A DNA stretch of 64,000 nucleotides from Chryseobacterium gleum (GCF_900636535.1 NZ_LR134289.1:2604001-2668000); one strand, 5' to 3'. Counted from the first letter of the stretch, positions 17,712 to 26,572 are shown. A program made the numbers and translations. Notes: a model not told the origin generated them from the letters alone.

Positions 17712-18725
17712 ATGCAGGAAAATTTTTCATTAAAGCCTTATAACACATTTGGTGTTGATGCCCGGGCCCGGTATTTTACTGAAGTCAATACGATTGATGA
17801 ATTAAAAGAGGCGCTTATTTTCGCAAAAAACCAATCTCTTCAGCTTCTGTTTTTAGGAGGCGGAAGCAATATTTTACTGACTAAAGACTTTGAAGGTCTT
17901 GCCATCAGATTAAATTTAAAAGGAATTTCGGAGGAAAGCATCAATGAAAATGAAGTATGGGTAACCGCAAAAGCAGGTGAAAACTGGCATGAATTTGTGA
18001 TGTATTGCCTGGAAAAGAATTACGGCGGACTGGAAAATCTTTCATTGATTCCCGGAAATGTGGGTACTTCTCCAATGCAGAATATTGGAGCTTACGGAAC
18101 AGAAATAAAAGACATTTTTGTCAGCTGTCAGGTATTGGATCTGGAGAATTCTGAGCTTACAACTTTCAATCTTGAACAATGCAGGTTTGGTTACAGAGAC
18201 TCTGTTTTCAAACAGGAAGGGAAAGGCAGATATGTTATTCTGGAGGTAACTTTTAATCTCACCCAAAAAAATCACCATATCAAAACGGAATATGGTGCCA
18301 TCCAATCCGAACTGGAAAACCTTGGCATTGAAAATCCAACTATTCAGGATGTTTCCAGGGCAGTCATCAATATCAGACAAAGTAAATTGCCGGATCCTAA
18401 AGAAATCGGGAATGCCGGAAGCTTTTTCAAAAACCCAACGATTCCTCTGGCCCAATTTGAAGCATTGAAACAAAAATTTGAAAATATCCAGGGCTATCCA
18501 AACGGAGATATGGTAAAAGTTCCTGCCGGATGGCTGATTGAGCAATGTGGATGGAAGGGAAAACAGATCGGGAATGTTGCTTCACACAAATTACAATCTC
18601 TCGTGATCATCAATGCAACCGGAAACGCTACAGGAAAAGAGATTTTTGATTTTTCTACGGAAATTATCAATTCTGTAAAGGAGAAGTTCGGGATAGAGCT
18701 TGAGCGGGAAGTAAATATTATTTAA
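17712..18725 (+). CDS. murB: UDP-N-acetylmuramate dehydrogenase MurB
   Basis: A 337-residue FAD enzyme that reduces UDP-GlcNAc-enolpyruvate to UDP-MurNAc with NADPH, the second committed step of peptidoglycan synthesis, in the cytosol. FAD-binding motifs are FLGGGSNILLTKDF (about 50-63) and PGNVGTSPMQNIGAYG (about 114-129). YRDSVFK and GNAGSFFKNP (catalytic Ser) mark the active site, and AGWLIEQCGWKG is conserved. The length and the loop around residue 160 fit type I MurB, as in E. coli. It starts 3 bp after the lipoprotein gene and ends at a clear terminator. Confidence 0.96.
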   Translation: MQENFSLKPYNTFGVDARARYFTEVNTIDELKEALIFAKNQSLQLLFLGGGSNILLTKDFEGLAIRLNLKGISEESINENEVWVTAKAGENWHEFVMYCLEKNYGGLENLSLIPGNVGTSPMQNIGAYGTEIKDIFVSCQVLDLENSELTTFNLEQCRFGYRDSVFKQEGKGRYVILEVTFNLTQKNHHIKTEYGAIQSELENLGIENPTIQDVSRAVINIRQSKLPDPKEIGNAGSFFKNPTIPLAQFEALKQKFENIQGYPNGDMVKVPAGWLIEQCGWKGKQIGNVASHKLQSLVIINATGNATGKEIFDFSTEIINSVKEKFGIELEREVNII

Positions 18726-18732
18726 AATACAT

Positions 18733-18766
18733 AAGGCTGATTCATATGATTTCAGCCTTTTTTATT
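18733..18766 (+). terminator. Terminator after murB
   Basis: AAGGCTGA (18733-18740) pairs with TCAGCCTT (18752-18759) around an 11-nt loop, followed by a T-rich run. Confidence 0.85.
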
Positions 18767-18769
18767 CTT

Positions 18770-19020
18770 AATTATCTGTGTCGAATATTTTTAAGCACCA
18801 GGGATTTTATCTCCAATGCAATTTACTACTGCGTATTTTATGCAATATATTTTTGCACGGATTTCGCAGATAGCACAGATCTTTATGATATTACTTTTAT
18901 TTTACTCCTGCTGAAAATCTTTGATTTTCTTGCGCTTAAAACAGCATCTTATTCAAAAACGCTGCGTCCTTGCGTTTTCCAACAAAATTAATTCAGAATC
19001 AATTGATATCCAATCTCCGG
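18770..19020. repeat. Probable dispersed intergenic repeat (GCACGGATTTCGCAGATAGC type)
   Basis: A 250-bp non-coding stretch between murB and proC contains the phrases GCACGGATTTCGCAGATAGC, GAAAATCTTTGATTTTC (a small palindrome at about 18912-18929) and ACGCTGCGTCCTTGCGTTTT. I recall such phrases as recurring intergenic repeats in flavobacteria, but there is only one copy here. A spurious 81-codon frame crosses it. Confidence 0.45.
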
Positions 19021-19057
19021 AAAATCATTATTTTAGCTAAAAAATTTACAATCCGTA

Positions 19058-19861
19058 ATGAAAATAGCGATTCTTGGAGCCGGAAATATGGGACTTTCCT
19101 TTTCAAAATCATTTCTGAAATATGAACTGATCAAGCCTGAACACCTTCATCTGATTATCAGAAATCAGGAAAAAATCACCAAAATAGCTGAAGAATTCCC
19201 CAAATCTAAAATTTCCACTTTCGAAGAAGTAAAAGACATTGATGCGGATTTAATCATCATTGCTGTAAAACCCCAGGACTTCCAGACGGTTGCGCAAAAT
19301 ATTCAGTTTACTTTAAAAGAAAACCAGATGGTTTTATCCATCATGGCCGGAATTAATATTGAAAAAATCCAAAAGCTCCTGAATCACCCGCTGGTTGTAA
19401 GAGCCATGCCGAACTCTCCTACTCTTCTGGGTATGGGAATTACCGGGTATACCGCTGCCAACGGAATTTCTTTCAGTCAGTTAATCAATATTGAAAGATT
19501 ATTGAACAGTACCGGAAGATCAGTTTATCTGGAAGACGAAGAGCTTCTGGACGGTGTCACGGCCCTTTCAGGAAGCGGTCCTGCTTATTTTTATTACATT
19601 ATTGATGCCATGATCAAGGCAGGTATTGAAATGGGCATTGAAGAAAACCTTTCCAAACTTTTTGTAAAGCAGACCATGCTGGGCGCTTATCATTTAATCA
19701 ATAACTCAGAAAAGAATCTTGAGGAACTTATTAAAGATGTTGCATCCAAAGGAGGAACTACTGAAGCTGCTTTAAAAACTTTTGATGAAAACAGTTTCAA
19801 AGAAATTCTGAAACAGGGAATTCTGAATGCTGAAAAACGGGCGAAAGAACTTAATAGCTAA
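19058..19861 (+). CDS. proC: Pyrroline-5-carboxylate reductase ProC
   Basis: A 267-residue enzyme for the last step of proline synthesis, reducing pyrroline-5-carboxylate with NAD(P)H in the cytosol. The N-terminal Rossmann motif is ILGAGNMGLSFS (GxGxxG). The C-terminal dimer and substrate domain carries MPNSPTLLGMGITGY, DGVTALSGSGPAYFYYIIDA and VASKGGTTEAAL, all signature parts of P5C reductase. Length is typical. Its 3' end overlaps the converging VanZ-like gene by 11 bp. Confidence 0.96.
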   Translation: MKIAILGAGNMGLSFSKSFLKYELIKPEHLHLIIRNQEKITKIAEEFPKSKISTFEEVKDIDADLIIIAVKPQDFQTVAQNIQFTLKENQMVLSIMAGINIEKIQKLLNHPLVVRAMPNSPTLLGMGITGYTAANGISFSQLINIERLLNSTGRSVYLEDEELLDGVTALSGSGPAYFYYIIDAMIKAGIEMGIEENLSKLFVKQTMLGAYHLINNSEKNLEELIKDVASKGGTTEAALKTFDENSFKEILKQGILNAEKRAKELNS

Positions 19862-20264
19862 ATCTCTTTTCAATCATCCTGCAAAACTCCCATCCCAGAT
19901 ACACCCCAAAAGTATTCAGGATGATATCATCTACCTCAAATATTCCCATTCTTGTAAAATATTGAAGTGCTTCCACAATAACGATACATGAGATAAAACC
20001 AAATATCAATGGTTTCAGTTTTTTCAGTTCAGGAATTATCCACCCAAGAAATCCAAAAGGGATAAACATAATAATATTGCCCAAAACAATCTTCACAATA
20101 TCTATAGTCTTATTCGGGCCCTGGATAAATTTTATCGTTGATAAAACAGGTTCTATGGTAATTAAATTTTCATCATACTGAAATCTGCCCATCCCCAAAA
20201 ACATCAGGTAAAGCAGCAAAAGTGTATACGGAACAATAATGATTTTATATATTTTCTTTAACAT
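19851..20264 (-). CDS. VanZ-family membrane protein
   Basis: A 137-residue protein with four predicted helices and the VanZ-family pattern. GNIIMFIPFGFLGWIIPEL (about residues 62-80) is followed by the conserved EALQYFTRMGIFEVDDIILN, where Glu, Gln and Asp are typical. VanZ in enterococci gives low-level teicoplanin resistance, but flavobacterial homologs are generic membrane proteins without known function. Its last 11 bp overlap the end of proC on the opposite strand, leaving no room for a separate terminator. Confidence 0.85.
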   Translation of the reverse strand: MLKKIYKIIIVPYTLLLLYLMFLGMGRFQYDENLITIEPVLSTIKFIQGPNKTIDIVKIVLGNIIMFIPFGFLGWIIPELKKLKPLIFGFISCIVIVEALQYFTRMGIFEVDDIILNTFGVYLGWEFCRMIEKRFSY

Positions 20265-20295
20265 TGAACTGCTAATATATTCATTTCAAAAACAT

Positions 20296-20303
20296 TAAAT
20301 TTG
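20296..20303 (+). promoter_or_regulatory. -7 box for lnt
   Basis: TAAATTTG matches TAnnTTTG, 17 bp before ATG 20321. Confidence 0.45.
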
Positions 20304-20320
20304 TGTATTAAAATAATTTA

Positions 20321-21955
20321 ATGAAATACGTTCTGCTTACACTTATTTCAGCAATGCTGCTGTCGGTTTCATGGCCAACTTACGGGGTTCCGTTTTTTAT
20401 ATTTTTCGCTCTTGTTCCTCTGATGATGATGGAGCATGGTGTTTCAAAATTTTCGGATTATAAAAGAAAAAGCTGGGTGGTCTTCGGATTATCTTACTTA
20501 TGTTTCGTGATCTGGAATGTAGTTACTACGGGATGGCTGTATGGCTCAAAGAATCCTGACGGAAGCCACTCTCTGATGGCGGTTTTATTTCCGGTACTGG
20601 TAAATTCACTTTTATATTCTTTGGTGTTTCAATGCTATCACTGGTATAAAAATGCTCAAGGTACCTATTGGGGATTGGGATTTCTGATTGCCATCTGGAT
20701 GAGCTTTGAAAAATTCCATCTGGGATGGGAATTAACATGGCCCTGGCTGAACCTTGGCAACGTATTCTCTGAATACCCGAAACTGATCCAGTGGTATGAC
20801 ACATTGGGAGCAACCGGAGGAAGTTTCTGGATTCTTTTAGCTAATGTCCTGATTTTTTATACAGTAAGAACCTGGGAAGCAGGAAGAAAGAGAAAAGACC
20901 TGATTAAAAACTCGGCGATCATTGTGGCTTTAATTGCTCTGCCGATGATTATCTCGGTCATTAAATACAATACTTTTGATGAAAAGCCAGCCGGTCAGGT
21001 TAATGTCCTGATGCTGCAGCCGGACCTCGATCCTTATGCTGAAAAATATTCAAAAGACAGTCTCACCATAGAACAGGATTTATTAGCCCTTGCTGAAAAA
21101 AATTCCGCGGGTAAGATTGATTATTATATTGCACCGGAAACAGCACTGCCCGGAAGAGGTTCTATTTCCGAAACAGCTTTTGAAAAAAGTTTACTACTCA
21201 ACAATATTAAAGGATTTTTATCCAACCATCCGGGATCTGTTTTTGCCACAGGAATTTCGTCGCACCGTTTTTATTATAATCCTGCTGACTTACCTAAAGA
21301 GGCATATCAGATCAATGGTGGTGTTTGGGTAAGCAGCTATAATACTGCCATTCAGCTTGTCCCTAACCAAAAAGTACAGGTTTACCACAAAGGGAAGTTG
21401 GTACCAGGTGTTGAAATATTTCCTTATATGAATGTTTTAAAACCTTTGTTAGGAGATGCGATGCTGAATCTGGGAGGAACTGTGGCTTCTTTGGGAACAG
21501 ATAAAGAAAGAGTGGCTTTTTCAAATCCTTACAACAAAGGAAAGCTGGCACCTATCATCTGTTATGAAAGCATTTATGGTGAATTTGTAACAGATTATGT
21601 AAAAAAAGGAGCTAATTTCTTAGGAATTATGACCAACGACTCCTGGTGGGGAGTAACAGAGGGACACAAACAGCTTTTATCTTATGCTAAACTGAGAGCC
21701 ATTGAAACAAGAAGGGAAATTGCCCGTGCTGCCAACAGTGGAATTTCAGCGCATATTAATGCAAAGGGAGAGGTCACTGCCGATACTTTCTATGGTGACC
21801 AGACAGCCTTATTTGCAAAGGTAAATCTATATGATACCATGACGTTTTATACGAGAGCGGGAGACCTTCTTTCAAGGTTTTCCATATTTGCATTAGGATT
21901 CTTATTGTTTTACTACCTGATTGAATGGTTTAAAAAGAAAACAAAGAAAGTGTAA
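20321..21955 (+). CDS. lnt: Apolipoprotein N-acyltransferase Lnt
   Basis: A 544-residue inner-membrane enzyme that adds the third acyl chain to the N-terminal Cys of lipoproteins. About seven N-terminal helices (residues 1-220) and one C-terminal helix flank a periplasmic nitrilase-like domain. The catalytic triad is visible: Glu in YIAPETALPG, Lys in VYHKGKLVPGVE and Cys in APIICYESIYG. TNDSWWG and RAIETRREIARAANSG are also conserved. This fits the many lipoproteins in the window. It has its own promoter and is monocistronic. Confidence 0.95.
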   Translation: MKYVLLTLISAMLLSVSWPTYGVPFFIFFALVPLMMMEHGVSKFSDYKRKSWVVFGLSYLCFVIWNVVTTGWLYGSKNPDGSHSLMAVLFPVLVNSLLYSLVFQCYHWYKNAQGTYWGLGFLIAIWMSFEKFHLGWELTWPWLNLGNVFSEYPKLIQWYDTLGATGGSFWILLANVLIFYTVRTWEAGRKRKDLIKNSAIIVALIALPMIISVIKYNTFDEKPAGQVNVLMLQPDLDPYAEKYSKDSLTIEQDLLALAEKNSAGKIDYYIAPETALPGRGSISETAFEKSLLLNNIKGFLSNHPGSVFATGISSHRFYYNPADLPKEAYQINGGVWVSSYNTAIQLVPNQKVQVYHKGKLVPGVEIFPYMNVLKPLLGDAMLNLGGTVASLGTDKERVAFSNPYNKGKLAPIICYESIYGEFVTDYVKKGANFLGIMTNDSWWGVTEGHKQLLSYAKLRAIETRREIARAANSGISAHINAKGEVTADTFYGDQTALFAKVNLYDTMTFYTRAGDLLSRFSIFALGFLLFYYLIEWFKKKTKKV

Positions 21956-22012
21956 TTTTTAAACACAAACCGCAAAAATCTTTACACGAACGACACAACC
22001 TAAGTTTTGAGC

Positions 22013-22053
22013 AATAAAAAAGAGAAAAGCCGGCTGGACGTCCGGCTTTTCTC
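22013..22053 (-). terminator. Terminator between lnt and the FG-GAP gene
   Basis: GAGAAAAGCCGG (22022-22033) pairs perfectly with CCGGCTTTTCTC (22042-22053) around 8 nt. On the minus strand it is followed by T6, so it best serves the 22080 gene. It may also stop lnt transcripts. Confidence 0.85.
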
Positions 22054-22079
22054 ATTGATAGAAGATAGAATTGATTCAA

Positions 22080-23789
22080 TTACTTAATCGTAAGCTTTCT
22101 GGTGGTTATTTCGTTTTTTATCTTCAGTTTTAATAGATATACTCCTTTGGGTAAATGAGAAACATCCACAGACTGATCTCCATTTACACTGATATTAAGT
22201 TTTCTTCCATCCATTGAATACATTTCCGCTTCTGAAACCTTCTCCCCTTTGATATAAACTTTATCTGATGCAGGGTTGGGATAGATCATCAGCTTTTTTT
22301 CCGATCTGATTTCTGCTGTTCCCAGAAAATTCTGTGTGGAAGCATCAGAATACACCTTTGAGGCATCAATAGATTTTACGCTCCAGTATACATTCTGAAT
22401 AGCCGGATCAAGCTCCAGAAACCATGATGGTGTTGTGACTACATATCTGGCAATATCATGGGCACCCTCTGCAGAACCTACCGAAATTTCATAGCGCAGC
22501 GCATTCACCGGGGTTTTATCATCTGATGCACCACTCCATGTAAAATTGAACCGGTTACCGTTTCTGGTCAGATTCAATTGAGTCGGAGCTGCAGGTTTCG
22601 CATTGACTGATGTAGAAGTATTTTTAAAAACTTTCGTCAGTGAAGGCAGATCAGATGCAGACCAATCAAATCCACCCAACAAAATATCCAGGTGATGATC
22701 ATTATTAAAATCAAAAAGCTGCACCAGTCCCGGACCTCCCAGTTCGGTAATTCCGGTTACTGTTCCCTCATTAAATTGGTTATCGGAAACATTATACAGA
22801 TACGTTTTCACAACAGCATTGTAATTCTTATTTCCTGAAATGATAAAATCGTAATACCCGTCATTATTTAAATCCCCGACACTTAATGCCATATCTGAAA
22901 TATCATTCTCCAGAATTACCTGTGGGGTCAGTGTACCCGTTCCGTCATTCATCAGAACAGCAAAATATCCTTCGTCATTTATATCTCTTCCAATCATTAC
23001 AATATCCTGAAAGCCATCAGCATTAAAGTCCGCAAAATCTATTTTTCCTACGGCTACGGGAGGAAGTTCCTGTGTAGGTACAAGAATTCCATTTTGATTC
23101 ATATATACTTTAGATACTGCGTCTCCATTGATATCCGACCCGATAATCACAAGATCCAGTAGATTATCATTGTTAAGATCTACTACTTTAAAACTTCCAT
23201 TCTGGGTCCCATCCACCCAGTTTTCCGTCATGACAAAATCATTGCCTGTGTTTTTATAATAATCAAGGCTGTTTCCGAAACCTCCGCCGTGCGCATATTG
23301 AGTTCCATTAAGGGCATAATCAGGTTTTCCGTCATGATTAAAATCAAAAACTTCCAGAGAAACGTAAATCTTACCTGGCAATTCTTCCTCTTTTATAAAT
23401 CCTGCTCCGGTATTTTTGAACCGGTATTGTTTATAATTAACAACATCCATATAGCTGAGCCCTGTGGAAATAATATCCATCAGCCCGTCATTATTATAAT
23501 CAATGAACTTAATATCTCCCAGATGCGTTACATCTCCTCCCAGTCCTGTAAACGGCAGTAATGTAGTTCCATTATTCTGATATACTTCATTATAGGTACT
23601 GTCTACATTCCCATCGCCATCAGAATCTATCGCTCCATTCACCACAATATCCAATGTCCCGTTGTTGTCTATATCTGCAACATCAGCCGCTGAATAATAA
23701 AAATTATTCATGCCCGTTTGTATCTCCGTAAAATTCTGAGCCATCAGGGATATGGGCAGCATAGAACAAAAAATATAAATCCTCTTCAT
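22080..23789 (-). CDS. FG-GAP/VCBS-repeat protein with T9SS sorting domain
   Basis: A 569-residue secreted protein. A signal peptide (MKRIYIFCSMLPISLMAQ) is followed by about eight FG-GAP/VCBS beta-propeller repeats (to about 390). Their calcium-loop cores read ADIDNNGTLDIVV, IDYNNDGLMDIIS, FNHDGKPDYAL, LNNDNLLDLVI and FNADGFQDIVM. A fibronectin III-like domain (about 400-490) comes next. A T9SS type A sorting domain (MIYPNPASDKVYI, then GVYLLKLKIKNE) ends the protein. It is probably exported through T9SS and bound at the surface. Ligand unknown. A minus-strand -7 box lies at 23818-23825. Confidence 0.88.
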   Translation of the reverse strand: MKRIYIFCSMLPISLMAQNFTEIQTGMNNFYYSAADVADIDNNGTLDIVVNGAIDSDGDGNVDSTYNEVYQNNGTTLLPFTGLGGDVTHLGDIKFIDYNNDGLMDIISTGLSYMDVVNYKQYRFKNTGAGFIKEEELPGKIYVSLEVFDFNHDGKPDYALNGTQYAHGGGFGNSLDYYKNTGNDFVMTENWVDGTQNGSFKVVDLNNDNLLDLVIIGSDINGDAVSKVYMNQNGILVPTQELPPVAVGKIDFADFNADGFQDIVMIGRDINDEGYFAVLMNDGTGTLTPQVILENDISDMALSVGDLNNDGYYDFIISGNKNYNAVVKTYLYNVSDNQFNEGTVTGITELGGPGLVQLFDFNNDHHLDILLGGFDWSASDLPSLTKVFKNTSTSVNAKPAAPTQLNLTRNGNRFNFTWSGASDDKTPVNALRYEISVGSAEGAHDIARYVVTTPSWFLELDPAIQNVYWSVKSIDASKVYSDASTQNFLGTAEIRSEKKLMIYPNPASDKVYIKGEKVSEAEMYSMDGRKLNISVNGDQSVDVSHLPKGVYLLKLKIKNEITTRKLTIK

Positions 23790-23817
23790 ATTTATTTTTA
23801 TTTAGATTAATTAAAAA

Positions 23818-23825
23818 CAAAGATA
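23818..23825 (-). promoter_or_regulatory. -7 box for the FG-GAP gene
   Basis: The minus strand reads TATCTTTG, 28 bp upstream of ATG 23789. Confidence 0.45.
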
Positions 23826-24032
23826 AATTATTAAATTCTTTTGCTGAAAAAAAGTCTGTATGAAATATATCAGCACTGATTATCTGCTGTATCCCAAGGA
23901 TTCTGTTATTTTAAAAATTCAATATTATTAATCAGCCACTTATTTATAAATATTTTTCAAAAGATTTGTCTATCTAAAAAATTCTTCGTTATTTTGCACT
24001 CTCAAATATTATACAAATAAGAACATCGAGAT

Positions 24033-24275
24033 ATGTCAAGAATTTGCCAAATAACAGGAAAGCGTGCAATGGTTGGTAACAACGTTTCTCACGCTAATAA
24101 CAAAACGAAGCGTCGTTTTGAAATTAACTTATTAGAGAAGAAGTTTTACCTTCCGGAGCAAGATAAGCACGTAACACTGAAAGTATCAGCTCATGGATTG
24201 AGAGTGATTAACAAGATTGGAATCGAGGAAGCTATTGAAAGAGCTACTAGAAACGGATTGATTAAAAAGAATTAA
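24033..24275 (+). CDS. rpmB: 50S ribosomal protein L28
   Basis: An 80-residue ribosomal protein beginning [23 protein letters not shown], with the L28 hallmark around the N-terminal Cys and [18 protein letters not shown]. The C-terminal [18 protein letters not shown] is typical. It is the first gene of the rpmB-rpmG-DUF4295 block and starts 6 bp before rpmG. Confidence 0.97.
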   Translation: MSRICQITGKRAMVGNNVSHANNKTKRRFEINLLEKKFYLPEQDKHVTLKVSAHGLRVINKIGIEEAIERATRNGLIKKN

Positions 24276-24281
24276 TAAATC

Positions 24282-24464
24282 ATGGCAAAAAAAGGAAATA
24301 GAGTTCAAGTAATCCTTGAATGCACAGAGCACAAAGAAAGTGGTATGCCAGGAATGTCTAGATACATTTCTACAAAAAATAAAAAGAACACTACAGAGAG
24401 ATTGGAATTGAAAAAATACAATCCTGTTCTTAAGAGATCTACCATTCACAAAGAAATTAAGTAA
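24282..24464 (+). CDS. rpmG: 50S ribosomal protein L33
   Basis: A 60-residue protein with the L33 pattern (VILECTEHK, then [21 protein letters not shown]). Only one Cys is present, so it lacks the four-Cys zinc ribbon and is the zinc-independent (C-minus) form. It starts 6 bp after rpmB and 20 bp before DUF4295. Confidence 0.96.
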   Translation: MAKKGNRVQVILECTEHKESGMPGMSRYISTKNKKNTTERLELKKYNPVLKRSTIHKEIK

Positions 24465-24484
24465 TTTATAAATAATAACTTACC

Positions 24485-24637
24485 ATGGCAAAGAAAGTAG
24501 TAGCAACCCTACAAAGCGGTCAGTCTAAAAAGATGACTAAAGTGGTGAAAATGGTTAAGTCTTCTAAATCAGGAGCTTACGTTTTCGAAGAAAAAGTAAT
24601 GAATGCTGATGAAGTAGATGGTTATTTGAAAAAATAA
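24485..24637 (+). CDS. DUF4295 small basic protein
   Basis: A 50-residue, lysine-rich protein (MAKKVVATLQSGQSKKMTKV at the N-terminus, DEVDGYLKK at the end). A DUF4295 gene directly after rpmB and rpmG and upstream of ftsY is a conserved Bacteroidota arrangement. This suggests a ribosome- or translation-associated role, perhaps a lineage-specific ribosomal protein. No function is established to my knowledge. It ends 23 bp before a terminator. Confidence 0.9.
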   Translation: MAKKVVATLQSGQSKKMTKVVKMVKSSKSGAYVFEEKVMNADEVDGYLKK

Positions 24638-24660
24638 TCGGTACTTTGTTTACAATATAA

Positions 24661-24691
24661 AAAACTACTCATATTTTGGGTAGTTTTTTTG
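24661..24691 (+). terminator. Terminator after the L28-L33-DUF4295 block
   Basis: AAAACTAC (24661-24668) pairs with GTAGTTTT (24680-24687) and runs into T7. Confidence 0.8.
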
Positions 24692-24692
24692 T

Positions 24693-24700
24693 TATCTTTG
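24693..24700 (+). promoter_or_regulatory. -7 box for the RidA-ftsY transcript
   Basis: TATCTTTG lies immediately after the previous terminator's T-run and 26 bp before ATG 24727. Confidence 0.5.
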
Positions 24701-24726
24701 TGCACCAGATTATTAATCAGTAAAGT

Positions 24727-25194
24727 ATGAAAAAGATACTTGTTCTGGCCTGCACAGCAACTTTTCTATTTTCATTCAGTCAGAAAAAAATGAATCCTGC
24801 AGAATATAAAAGTTCGCCGAAAGTTTTCGACATAAAAGGGCTCTCACAGTCAGTAAGCATTGACTGCGGAAGTTCCAGAATGATTTTGTTATCCGGACAG
24901 GTGCCTCTGGATCTGGAAGGGAAACTTGTTGGAAATACTATTGAAGAGCAGACACAGCAGGTTTTCAGAAATATTGAAAACATTCTGAATGAGTATGGAG
25001 CTACGGGAAAAGATATTATCAAAATGGTAATCTATACCACAGATATCAAAAAAACACCTGAATTCAGAAAAGTAAGGGATTTGTATGTCAACCTTCAAAA
25101 TCCTCCTGTAAGCAGCCTTGTGGAAGTGAGCAGACTTTTCAGAGATGATGTGCTTATAGAGGTAGAAGCCACAGCAGTGATTAAAAATAAATAA
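24727..25194 (+). CDS. Exported RidA-like (YjgF/YER057c/UK114) protein, catalytic Arg absent
   Basis: A 155-residue RidA-fold protein with a signal peptide (MKKILVLACTATFLFSFSQ), so it is probably periplasmic. The fold is clear from ILLSGQVPLDLEGKLVG, QTQQVFRNIENILNEYGA, DIIKMVIYTTDIKK and VEVSRLFRDDVLIEVEATAV. Canonical RidA deaminates enamine/imine intermediates using Arg105 (E. coli, in PARSCVEVARL). Here the aligned segment is PVSSLVEVSRL, with Ser in place of that Arg. It therefore probably lacks classical deaminase activity and may bind ligands or have another role. It is followed 15 bp later by ftsY. Confidence 0.88.
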   Translation: MKKILVLACTATFLFSFSQKKMNPAEYKSSPKVFDIKGLSQSVSIDCGSSRMILLSGQVPLDLEGKLVGNTIEEQTQQVFRNIENILNEYGATGKDIIKMVIYTTDIKKTPEFRKVRDLYVNLQNPPVSSLVEVSRLFRDDVLIEVEATAVIKNK

Positions 25195-25209
25195 GAATAA
25201 ACTGAAACT

Positions 25210-26163
25210 ATGAGTTGGTTTAAAAATATTTTCAAAAAAGAAGAAAAAGAAACCTTAGACAAAGGACTGGAAAAGTCCAGCCAGGGATTCTTTGAAAAAA
25301 TGACGAAAGCCGTTGTCGGTAAAAGCAAAGTAGATGATGAGGTTCTGGATGACCTGGAAGAAGTACTGATTGCCTCCGATGTTGGCGCCTCTACCACTAT
25401 CAAAATCATTGAAAGAATTGAAGAACGTGTTGCCAGAGATAAATATGTAGGTGTAAACGAACTGGATAAAATCCTTCGTGAAGAAATTTCAGGATTATTG
25501 CTTGAAAATCCGCATGCAGGTACAGGAAATATTGACACTTCCAAAAAACCATATGTTATTATGGTTGTAGGAGTAAACGGAGTTGGAAAAACAACGACTA
25601 TCGGAAAGCTTGCCCACCAGTTCAAATCAGAAGGTAAAAAAGTAGTTCTCGGAGCGGCAGATACCTTTAGAGCGGCGGCTGTTGATCAGCTTACGATCTG
25701 GAGTGAAAGAGTTGATGTTCCGATTGTGAAACAGGGAATGGGTTCCGACCCTGCTTCTGTAGCATTTGATACAGTACAAAGTGCGGTAGCCCAAAATGCA
25801 GATGTCGTAATTATTGATACCGCAGGAAGGCTTCACAATAAGATTAACCTGATGAATGAGCTTTCCAAGATTAAAAGAGTTATGCAGAAGGTAATTCCTG
25901 ATGCGCCTCATGAAATCTTACTGGTACTTGACGGTTCCACAGGGCAAAATGCATTCGAACAGGCCAAGCAGTTTACAGCCGCAACAGAAGTAAACGCTTT
26001 AGCAGTAACAAAACTTGACGGAACAGCAAAAGGAGGTGTTGTAATAGGTATTTCCGACCAGTTTCAGATTCCGGTTAAATACATAGGTGTAGGTGAAAAA
26101 ATGCAGGACCTGCAGCTTTTTAATGGTACGGAATTTGTAGACTCATTCTTCAAGAAAAGATGA
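25210..26163 (+). CDS. ftsY: Signal recognition particle receptor FtsY
   Basis: A 317-residue SRP GTPase that docks SRP-ribosome complexes at the membrane. A short charged N-terminal region and the four-helix N domain (to about 105) precede the G domain. GTPase motifs are GVNGVGKTTTIGKLA (P-loop), DTFRAAAVDQL (insertion box), DTAGRLHNKINLMNEL (G3) and TKLDGTAKGG (G4). The C-terminal GEKMQDLQLFNGTEFVDSFF is typical. The long acidic A domain of E. coli FtsY is absent, as in many bacteria. Confidence 0.97.
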   Translation: MSWFKNIFKKEEKETLDKGLEKSSQGFFEKMTKAVVGKSKVDDEVLDDLEEVLIASDVGASTTIKIIERIEERVARDKYVGVNELDKILREEISGLLLENPHAGTGNIDTSKKPYVIMVVGVNGVGKTTTIGKLAHQFKSEGKKVVLGAADTFRAAAVDQLTIWSERVDVPIVKQGMGSDPASVAFDTVQSAVAQNADVVIIDTAGRLHNKINLMNELSKIKRVMQKVIPDAPHEILLVLDGSTGQNAFEQAKQFTAATEVNALAVTKLDGTAKGGVVIGISDQFQIPVKYIGVGEKMQDLQLFNGTEFVDSFFKKR

Positions 26164-26235
26164 TTTATATCATGTTTTCCCTTATATTAGTAAACAAATC
26201 ATTTTTAAATATTAACACTAAAAAAATTTGCAACT

Positions 26236-26496
26236 ATGGGAATACTAACATGGATCTTATTCGGTCTTATTGCAGGTGCTATCGCTAAAATGATCATGCC
26301 TGGAACTCAGGGAGGAGGATGGTTAATCACTATTATCCTGGGAATTCTGGGAGCATTTGTAGGAGGAGCTATAGGAGTTTACATTCTGCATTGGGGAGAT
26401 GTCACTTCATTCTGGAATCCGAGAAGCTGGATTCTTTCAATCGGAGGTGCTTTAATTATCCTCTGGATTTACGGAATGGCCACAAGGAAAAGCTGA
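26236..26496 (+). CDS. GlsB/YeaQ/YmgE-family membrane protein
   Basis: An 86-residue inner-membrane protein with three helices and the family signature: ILFGLIAGAIAKMIMPG at the start, then GGWLITIILGILGAFVGGAI. These transglycosylase-associated proteins are linked to stress responses in several bacteria, but their mechanism is unknown. It lies 72 bp after ftsY with a separate ribosome binding region and ends 20 bp before a strong terminator. Confidence 0.92.
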   Translation: MGILTWILFGLIAGAIAKMIMPGTQGGGWLITIILGILGAFVGGAIGVYILHWGDVTSFWNPRSWILSIGGALIILWIYGMATRKS

Positions 26497-26516
26497 TATT
26501 AACGCTGATAAAAAAT

Positions 26517-26553
26517 AAAATCCCGGATCTGAAATTTCAGGTCCGGGATTTTT
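26517..26553. terminator. Bidirectional terminator between the GlsB-like gene and sppA
   Basis: AAAATCCCGGA (26517-26527) pairs with TCCGGGATTTT (26542-26552). The loop contains its own short palindrome, CTGAAATTTCAG. A/T-rich flanks suit both converging genes. Confidence 0.85.
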
Positions 26554-26572
26554 GTATACAATATAAATTTAG

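Noticed and set aside
18746..18991. 81-codon plus-strand ORF after murB
   Set aside because: It lies within intergenic repeat-type DNA downstream of the murB terminator. The composition is Phe/Tyr/Ile/Leu-rich low-complexity translation of AT-rich sequence.
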